Source of the DNA: Fratercula arctica
Lineage: Eukaryota > Chordata > Aves > Charadriiformes > Alcidae
Length of the DNA: 64,000 nt
Assembly (NCBI GenBank): GCA_947846985.1
Contig: CANTUZ010000002.1
Span: forward strand, 137,539,889-137,603,888
Reading direction: 5' to 3'
Shown here: positions 51,881-64,000 of the stretch, in pieces
How the letters are laid out: each line of letters starts with the position of its first letter
Numbering within the stretch: position 1 is the stretch's first letter
Notes under the pieces: generated by a model
What the model saw: only the letters and a program-made list of their open reading frames with translations
Databases searched by the model: none
Told to the model about the DNA's origin: nothing
Program-made: the position numbers and the translations under genes

Positions 51881-52178
51881 AGCGGCAAACAAAACTCTCC
51901 AAGGCTTGATTTGAAAGCCTTAGAAAGCAGGCGTCCTTTATTGCGGCGCCGGGCGTACAGGGCATCGCTCCACCTGGTGTGCACGCCGAGTCGCTCTACT
52001 ACAAAGGTTATAAGCGATCAGAATATTAATATTCATTATATTTCCCCGAAATGATTAGCATATTCATACTATCTGCTAGAACTCATTAATATATACAAAT
52101 GTTCTTGACGCACGCGCATCCGTGTCCATTGGTGGTCTTCCAGGGTCCTCTGCTGGTCGTCGATAGTCTTCCTCACCA
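51858..52178 (-). mobile_element. LTR-like unit A (probable solo LTR of an endogenous retrovirus)
   Basis: Minus-strand reading shows a promoter-like TTATAA at 52008-52013 and, about 70 nt downstream, AATAAA at 51937-51942, with a short tail ending near GTTACC. This spacing is that of an LTR U3-R-U5. Possible TG..CA edges are at 52178 and 51858. No target-site duplication, internal genes or primer-binding site are seen, so the edges are approximate. Family unassigned. Confidence 0.5.
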
Positions 52179-52225
52179 CGTCTGCTGACTGAACTCGGTC
52201 TTTGTGACTACTCGGTTCATCTTTT

Positions 52226-52536
52226 TGTTACCTGAAATAAAAGCTCTCGAAAGCAAAAGTAGTTTAGAGAGGAGATACTGCTTTATTCGACGTCAGGTGC
52301 TAGGGGGAAAACCCACAAATCTAGCACGCCTTACCGTGGATATTCACCCATTATTTATACACAAAATATTCTCATAATTCTACCTACCTAATACATAACT
52401 CCACCTAGGTTTACATATTCATTAGGATGACCAAATAGTCTTTTTGCACATGCATATCAAATTTTGCTGCGTCGGCAAAACACTTCTGCACAAGCGTGTC
52501 TCGGTGGTTGTTTGGCTAAGGAGACCCTTCCTCACA
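52226..52536 (-). mobile_element. LTR-like unit B (probable solo LTR)
   Basis: Same layout and orientation as unit A: TG edge (TGTGAGGAAGG...) at 52536, TATAAATAA at 52351-52359, AATAAA at 52282-52287, and a terminal ...GGTAACA at 52226. A CTTTT occurs at 52221-52225 and again at 52542-52546, just outside a slightly longer boundary, and might be a target-site duplication. The body differs from unit A, so they are not recent copies of each other. No viral coding sequence lies between or beside them. Confidence 0.55.
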
Positions 52537-52546
52537 TTATCCTTTT

Positions 52547-53271
52547 AAGGAATTGAGTCATCTCAGAACAGTAAAAGTTTGCTGTAAGTTTGCCAACTTC
52601 TTGAAGATAATAAGGATGTTCTTTGAAATAGCAATAACTCTATCCTAAGTGGTATAAGAGTACATACTTGACGTATGGAAGAACCTTGAAGTGATTAACT
52701 ACTTCTTGTTATTCCATCCTTGGTGATTAACTACTTCTGATTGTCTCCTCATTATCACTATCTGTAACATCAGCTCAGTGACTATTTTACACAGTAAGAA
52801 GGTCAGTAATTAGCTATTTTCTCACACAGTAAGGTTAGTAAGAAACAATTATTTTAGAAACAAAGCAGAGGCCTGTCTTTGGTAACATTTTGGCTTAGTT
52901 TTGCAACTCTTGTTTTCACAAAACTAGCTTATTCTAGCATCTCTCCCCTATCTACTTGACTCAATGTCTCATGACTTTGTTTTATCCAAATAAACCTAGC
53001 AGATGTTTAACCCATCTGCTTACAAAGCATTTCAAACTTAGCTACATTATTCTAGCAAGGAGGGAACCATATATTCTTTTCAGCTCCGTATCATTAAGGC
53101 CTGAGGGACACCCCCCCCCAACCCAGCTGTGTCCCTCTGTCCTGCCCTTCATAGCGCGCCAGTGTCCCTAACAAAACGCGTTGCAGAATGGGAAATGCTA
53201 CAGAGGCTCATTAACTGAAAGCAACTTTAGGATAAAAAGAAGAAGTACAATTAATAGAATTATAAGCACCT
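52547..53271. other. NBN-DECR1 spacer, nothing recognised
   Basis: AT-rich. A near-direct repeat of 'gattaactacttct' appears at about 52695 and 52726. No coding exon or named repeat is seen. Confidence 0.4.
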
Positions 53272-53664
53272 CTCCTATGAAGACAAGCAGAGAGAGTTGG
53301 GGCTGTTCAGCCTGGAGAAGAGAAGGCTCCAAGGAGACCTTATAGCAGCCTAAAGGGGGCCTACGGGAGAGATGGGGAGGGACTCTTTATTAGGGAGTGT
53401 AGCGATAGGACGAGGGGTAACAGTTTTAAACTGCAAGAGGGGAGATTTAGATTAGATTTTAGGAAGAAATTCTTTACTGTGAGGGTGGTGAGGCGCGGGC
53501 ACAGGTTGCCTAGGGAAGCTGTGGATGCCCCATCCCTGGAAGTGTTCAAGGCCAGGCTGGATGGGGCTTTGAGCAGCCTGGTCTAGTGGGAGGTGTCCCT
53601 GCCCATGGCAGGGGGGTTGGAACTAGATGATCTTTAAGGTCCCTTCCAACCTAAACTGCTCTGT
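53272..53664 (+). mobile_element. CR1 LINE 3' fragment in the NBN-DECR1 spacer
   Basis: Sense-strand CR1 3' end: 'ctgttcagcctggagaagag', 'cgataggacgaggggtaaca', 'ttctttactgtgagggtggt', 'ggaggtgtccctgcccatgg' and 'ggttggaactagatgatctt'. It belongs to the same CR1 subfamily as the copy in NBN intron 1 but lies in the opposite orientation. The terminal octamer repeats are missing or decayed. Confidence 0.93.
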
Positions 53665-54279
53665 AAGTAAAAGAAAAAATGCCTGTGAGTTTGAAGGCCA
53701 TTTGGCAGGTAACCATAGACTTGTTACTTTTATTATGCTGAATTTTCTGGAAAGGAACAGCAGAGGACAGGTATGGAGAAGCCATACGTGCACGACTGCA
53801 GTCACGCACATTGGAGGTATGTCTCAAAATACCCATTTCTTCTTGTGGTCTGCTGCTCGCAGTGTGCAGGGTCTCAAATTCCTGATGCCCATAATCATAT
53901 TGGGCAGCTGTTGGAGGGCAAATTTCTTCCTACTGGGCAATCGCCTTGCTTCTCAGGTAATGAATATGGGTAATTGCATATCTTTGCAAAACAGTGAAAG
54001 CTTTTGGAGGCATGTCCACAGCTAAGAAGTTTAAGCATCAGAAAACACATGAAGTTGAAATGGAGTGAGGGAACCCAGGATAACATTTTTCTAATAGGAA
54101 AACATTAATTTAAAACATACAGAAATGTAAATACGAGCTGTCAGTCAGAAGTGTTGATTCTGTAGAATCACAGTCTGTTTAATCTCGATGTGTTACGACT
54201 TTAAGTATCCTTTGTCCTTAAACGTTCACTTAGATACCTTTTTACATTTTTGCTCCTACGCTTCTAAGATAAATGATCC

Positions 54280-54520
54280 CAGTCTCCTTAATCTCTTTTA
54301 TTGTGAGTTTTCTTCATCATCTTTGCTTGTTTTTTAGTCCCTCATAACTTTGCAATTTCAGTCAGTTTTGAGCTAGGATGACCAGAAATATAGAGCGTAT
54401 CCTAAATGAGACTATTTCTCAGCTTTATATGACTGTACTTAAATATTTATTCTCTCTATTGCTGTCATTATTCTGTGTCTTATTTATCCTATTGGCTTGA
54501 CTTTTGTGATCACAACCTCA
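54280..54520. repeat. Possible ancient amniote interspersed repeat
   Basis: The pieces 'cagtctccttaatctct', 'aggatgaccagaaatatag', 'ctttatatgactgta' and 'ttggcttgactttt' appear in the same order as in a CR1/L3-like repeat that I remember from turtle and crocodile genomes. Divergence is high and the call is tentative. Confidence 0.3.
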
Positions 54521-56800
54521 TATGACAAATCATCATCATAAGAAACTGTATGAATCCTCTAAACCCCACTCTAATGTTTATACTTCAACTTTCCCTGCAT
54601 TTATCCAATTTTATTTTATTTTTCTGGTACTGTGTTTTCCCATTCATTTACCTTCTACACTTCTTGAGTTTTTACTGTCTCTCCCGATCGTGACTGACCC
54701 AACTGTCTGTCCTCTAATATTTGCTGGTTTTCTACTTGTTCCTTTTTTCAGTTTATGAAGAAATGATTCAATAGAGTCTGAAATTCAGAGACTATCAGAG
54801 CAGAAAGAGGCATTTCAGATATTCATATGGACTGCAGGCCTAACTTGCATATAACTGGTGAAATAGTTCCACAGTTGGCTTAACCCCTGCAAAACAGTAT
54901 CTAAACAGGATATTGAGGTGATCTATCATTAAGCTTTTGCCCTTAACGAAAATGTAGGTCTCCATTATGCCCATGTTGATATTTTATCCCTGACCTAGGT
55001 GTTTTTTTTTTTTTTTTTTCTTTCATAGTAGCTTTTTGTGTCAAAAGTCTCTTGGACTATTTTTAAACTTTATCATCAGGTGCTGTGCATTTCTTTCGAC
55101 AAGGTATTTTGAGTGGCACAAACGACGCAGGCATGCAAGCTTAAAATGAGGATTCAGGTTTCTGCTGAGCCTTATGTTTGCCACTTGGCCAAACCCCTGA
55201 AAGTCTAAATTATGCCTGCCAGCTCTTATATATTCATTATCTCTTAGACATTTCTGTAAGAGATTATTGAGAGATAATTATCTTTGCAGAAGACTAGTGC
55301 TAGTTAGACTCTTTCAGATCATGCTTTTCTAGGTGTTATGGTTTTTATTTACTTTTTCCCCTACAGATACTAGATTTACAGTTGTAATTTTTCATGTTAC
55401 CCTACAAGATTTTTTAAAAAAACAGTTATTTTCTACACTGTAAACCTCCTGATTTACTTTAAATCAGAGATTGGAGGGTTTAGTATTTCACTTAAGCTAC
55501 TCTTAAACTCTAAACTTGTAAATAAGCATCACTCAAACTGAAGTAGGACTTTATAAAATGGAGCATTAGGCCAATTTATTTTCCTTGTAAAATGCAGGCC
55601 GTCTGCCTTCAATTATATTTTTAGATCATGAAACATGGAAGTGTTATTGCAGTTTTTTTAATTTGTCTGCTTCCTAGTCTTGGAGACCACTTTCTTTGTA
55701 TTACCAGAAAATAACAGGTGTGGTATAGGGATTCCACCTCATCAGTGACAGCTGCTGAAAAACATCTTCTGAAATTTAGTTTCGTCATATCTTCTTGTTC
55801 ACTTTTATCATGACAATACAATAATTCTTTCAGAGGCAGCTGTTTGTCACATTTCTATCTTCCAACACATAGGTTTGCTTTTGTAGTTTGTTGCCTCTAA
55901 CTTGTTAGCTTCGTTCTAGTGAAGCCTTCTAAATTCTGTAGTATTTTTTCATTTTAAAACATCTCTTGAACTATAATCAAGAGATACTCCCTTCCTCCAA
56001 CAAAAAAGTGAATTTTTTTGTTCAGTCATTACATATCTCTCGAGACTCAGTGTATTTTGAATTAACTGATTTGAATGAAATATTACTATCTAAACCTTAC
56101 AGTGACTCTTTAACACCTTCCAGATATTTGACACATGGCTTTAATGATACTGTGGGGAACTACTGCTTAGTGGTGTGGCACTATTACTTCAGTGGCTGCC
56201 AGACAGTACGCAGGACCAATAATTATTTTACGTGTTCTAGAACTTACGGTACCAGCAAACAAGAGCATCAAAAATATTTTTCTCTAAAATTTCAACATTG
56301 AGTTATTTGACTATTTTTATACAGGATGATGATGACTAAGCCTTAGGATTTTAATTTTGATGCCTCTGAACTCCCATAGCAGTCTATATTCAGATTGCCC
56401 TGAATTCTTAATTTAGAAGTTGATAGTACAGACCCACTGATAGGTTTGTTGTCTTTCATGCCGAGTTTTCTAACTGCATAGATTCATCGGTATGGTCTCT
56501 TCTCCTCAGAATCTGCAGTTTTCTTGAATCCATAGGTTCTAATAGCTACTTGTGCTACCTCCCACCCCCTTACCCTGCCGTTCCTTCTGGCCAGATAGGG
56601 CTCTGCAGGCTTCTCTGCCTTGTTACCCAGGCTGCGCAAAAGGGAGGGCATCAGTCACTCGTTATCGTTCCAGTCAGGCAGTCCGCATGCTCAACACAGA
56701 TAAATCAAATGTCTTGTTATCTCAGCATAATCCCCTGTAGATTAACATGGTTTGATGTTTGCAAGACTGCCCAGGCCTTTTCTGAACTCCGTTCAGAAAT
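54521..56800. other. NBN-DECR1 spacer, right part
   Basis: AT-rich intergenic DNA with a T18 run at 55002-55019. Frames of up to 111 codons (55966-56301) show no recognisable family and no splice context. Confidence 0.4.
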
Positions 56801-57116
56801 CTGAAAAGAGGAATCTCGGGTTTGGCAGCGGTGAGCGCGGTGCGAGGTGTCGGTGCGTGCTGTGGAGCCTCTGCGCTGCCGCCGTCCGGGCCTCGCCCGT
56901 GGACGCATTCCGCACAATCTCACCCCAAACGAGGCTGCGTGTTACCCACCCCGCTTCAGAATCCCAATTAGCAGATTGCCCTCCCACCACTTTTTCCGTA
57001 TTTCTTAAACCCTTTCCCCTGAAAACGCGTGCCAAGAACTGGCAAGACCGCCTGAGAGGAGCCATGCCAGGGTACACAGGGCAGGTCAACTCCTGGTTTT
57101 AGATCCCATACGGGGG

Positions 57117-57145
<29 letters not shown>
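57117..57145. repeat. A29 homopolymer upstream of DECR1
   Basis: Uninterrupted A run, followed at 57199-57221 by a second A-rich tract with one C. Both lie just outside the DECR1 CpG island. Confidence 0.85.
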
Positions 57146-57147
<2 letters not shown>

Positions 57148-57558
57148 TACTTTTATTTAGTGTCCTTCAAGTAGCACTGAGTAGATCATTTGCAATTTAA
57201 AAAAAAAAAACAAAAAAAAAACACCAAAACAATCCAGTGAAGCATATAAACTGAACCTAGTGCAGTTTGTCCCTCGCAGCTGGAAGCCGAGGCCCCGGGG
57301 CGGCGGCAGTGGCCGGACGAGGCGGCCGGCGGGGCCCCGGTTACGTGCTGCAGCGACGGCCCCGCTGGTTTCCCGACCTCAACAGCTCAGCCGGGCCTGG
57401 CGGCGGCAGCACCTCACCGCGGCCGATAGCAGTTCCTCCCCTGCCCGGGGACCGCGGGGCGGCCCGACCGCCTCCCGCCCCGGGGCGGGCGCTGGCCCCG
57501 GCCACGGAGCAGGCGCACAGCCCAGTGCCCGGCAGCCCCAACCTCTCGTCGGGGAAAG

Positions 57559-62172
<4,614 letters not shown>

Positions 62173-62394
62173 TGAAAGAACTTCAGTCTTCATTGCTGGA
62201 GATTATTTGCATAGTGGGTATAAAGAAAATAACTATGATAGAAAGTTAATGGAATCCAAAGAAACACTGGAGTGTGGTAATACTTCAAGACACAGCTAAC
62301 ATTCACAGTTAGACTGGTTACTATATTCCTGTGGTTCTTAAAATGTTTAGTGGTGAATAGACAAAACATTGTCCTTACTCTAAGGACTAACATT

Positions 62395-64000
62395 TTCTTT
62401 GTAAACAGAGCAGGTTACTTTGTTGTAGAAGGTGATCAGGTTTCTCAAGCATGATTTACTCTTGGTGAATCCGTGCTGGCTTTTCCCAATCACATACTTG
62501 ATTTGACTTGTGATAGTCCCCAGGAGGATTCATTCCATAACTTTCCCAGGGACTGAAGTAAAGACCGATGGGCCTCCAATTTCCTGGGTCCTCCTTTAAG
62601 CCCTTTTTGTAGATGGGAGAGACATTAGCCGCCTTCCAGTCTTCTGGGATGATCTCCACAACTTCTCAAAGGTTATGGAGAGCGGCCTCGCAGTGACATC
62701 AGCCAGCTCTCTTAACACCTTCAGGTAGATGGCATCAGGGTCCATCCATTTGTAGGGCGTCAAACTCCTGTAATAGTTTGCATATCAACTCTTCTTTCAC
62801 TGGTGGTGGGGCTTTGTTTGCATCAACCTGGATTGTTGTTCCCAAGGCCTTGGGGCCCAACAGTGCTGGTAAAAGACAGAGAAGAAGGTGTTGAGAACCT
62901 GTGCCTTTTCAGTGTTGTTAGTGACTAATTCACCTCTCCTGTTTAACAGTAGGCCAGTATTTTCCTTCTGTTTCTGCTTGTTGTTTAGGTACCTGAAGAA
63001 CCCTTTCTTGTAGTTCTTGACATCTCTGGGCAATTTCAATTCAAGCTGAGCTTTTGCTTTTCTAACTGCATCTCCACATGCCCTGGCAATGCCCTTGTAG
63101 TTCTCAATAGGTATTCAAGTGCTTTTCCATCTCTGGTATGCTTCTCTTGGTTTTTTGCAGACTCAGAAGCTCTCAGTTAAGCCAAGGGGGTCTCTTGCTC
63201 TGCCTACTTTCCTTACCTTTAAATGGGATGAACTGTTTTTGTGTTTGCAGGAGAGAATTCTTGAAAAACTTCCAGCACTTGCTGGCTTCTTTATCCTCCA
63301 TGGAAGCTTCCCACGGAATCCCTCCCAGCTGAACTCTAAGCAAGCTGAAGTTTGCTCTTCTGAAATCTAAAACCTTTGTCTTTGTACTGACCTTCAGCGT
63401 GCTCAGCAGGCTCCAAACTCCACAGCACTGCAGTCACTGCAGCCAAGGCTATCAGTAACTGAGATATTACAGAGCAGGTTTTCTTGGTTTGTGAGTAGCA
63501 AGTCCAGCAGTGCCTCATTTCTGGTTGGCACATCTAACATTTGTGTGAGGAAGCAGTCCTCTATGTACTCCAGGAACTTGATGGATGACATGTGAGTTGC
63601 TGCATTGTTCTTTCAACAAATGTCTGGGTAGTTGAAATCAGCCATAAGAATCAGGTTTTGTTGACCCGAAGCCTGCTTAAGTGACCCAAATATTGCTTGT
63701 TGGCCTTTTCATCTTGGTTTGGAGGTCAGTAGCAGATGCCTACTGTAAGATCCCCATTGGAGATGACCCCTCTGATCTTGACCCAGAGGCATTTGATAGG
63801 GCTTCCACAATCGCCATAGTTGACTTCTATACATTCAAGGCTCTCCTTAACATAGAGCGCGACTCCTCCTCCTCTTCTTCCCTGCCTGTCTTTACGAAAT
63901 GGCCGATAGTTGTCTATCGCAGTCGTCCAGTCATGTGAGTTGTCCCACCATGTTTCAGCTATTCCTGTGATATCATAACTTTCTGACTGAGTGCAGAGCT
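62395..64000 (-). mobile_element. CR1 LINE ORF2 fragment (endonuclease to early RT), broken, in DECR1 intron 4
   Basis: Minus-strand translation in several frames matches CR1-type LINE ORF2. From the right edge inward: late endonuclease pieces (DRQGRRGGGVALYVKE, then LDVPTRNEALLDLLLTNQEN and SLGCSDCSAVEF); the linker (KKGFFRYLNNKQKQKENTG); and the first reverse-transcriptase motifs (EDWKAANVSPIYKKG, KEDPGNWRPIGL, HGFTKSKSC). Frameshifts and stops break it, so it is inactive. It ends at about 62400, before the catalytic palm of the RT and the 3' UTR, and continues past 64000 on the other side. It is antisense to DECR1. Confidence 0.92.

Noticed and set aside
50796..51984. Frames of up to 209 codons around NBN exon 1 on both strands
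   Set aside because: The 209-codon minus frame only reads through exon 1 and its donor into intron 1. The others are compositional products of the CpG island or cross the LTR edge.
62456..63591. Several minus-strand frames with clear protein similarity in DECR1 intron 4
   Set aside because: They are pieces of one broken CR1 ORF2, listed as a mobile element rather than as genes.

Overview
This is a stretch of vertebrate, almost certainly bird, nuclear DNA. The evidence is long introns with GT..AG junctions, CpG-island promoters, many T- and A-rich tracts and several CR1 LINE fragments of the avian type. Three protein-coding genes can be read exon by exon. Their order and orientation match my memory of human 8q21.3: OSGIN2 (+), NBN (-) and DECR1 (+). 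All splice phases close without a frameshift.

Layout. 1-0.6 kb: nothing recognised. 0.6-1.0 kb: a CR1 3' fragment running straight into the OSGIN2 CpG island (about 0.94-1.96 kb). 1.56-15.63 kb: OSGIN2, six coding exons, 555 aa, complete. 15.6-26.8 kb: the OSGIN2 3' UTR, then intergenic DNA with a CR1 tail, a possible retroelement scrap and a patch at about 23.8-25.6 kb that reads like decayed coding sequence; the NBN 3' UTR lies at the right-hand end. 26.85-51.38 kb: NBN on the minus strand, sixteen coding exons, 707 aa, complete. A CR1 fragment sits in its intron 1 and a CpG island covers its start. 51.9-56.8 kb: the NBN-DECR1 spacer, with two LTR-like units, a second CR1 fragment and one possible ancient repeat. 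57.26-64.0 kb: DECR1, first four coding exons only; the gene runs off the right edge. From 62.4 kb its fourth intron holds a reverse-oriented, broken CR1 ORF2 (endonuclease to early reverse transcriptase).

The three genes are not an operon and share no pathway. OSGIN2 is a flavoprotein-like relative of the growth inhibitor OSGIN1. NBN is the FHA/BRCT adaptor of the MRE11-RAD50-NBN DNA-break complex. DECR1 is the mitochondrial 2,4-dienoyl-CoA reductase needed to oxidise polyunsaturated fatty acids. OSGIN2 and NBN converge tail to tail; NBN and DECR1 diverge, with start codons about 6.2 kb apart.

I found no prokaryotic system, CRISPR array, tRNA or rRNA, and nothing that I would call a new biological system. 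The points most worth a second look are the repeat architecture around the NBN promoter, the LTR pair, the decayed coding-like patch, the shortened NBN exon 11 and the 3'-truncated CR1 in DECR1.
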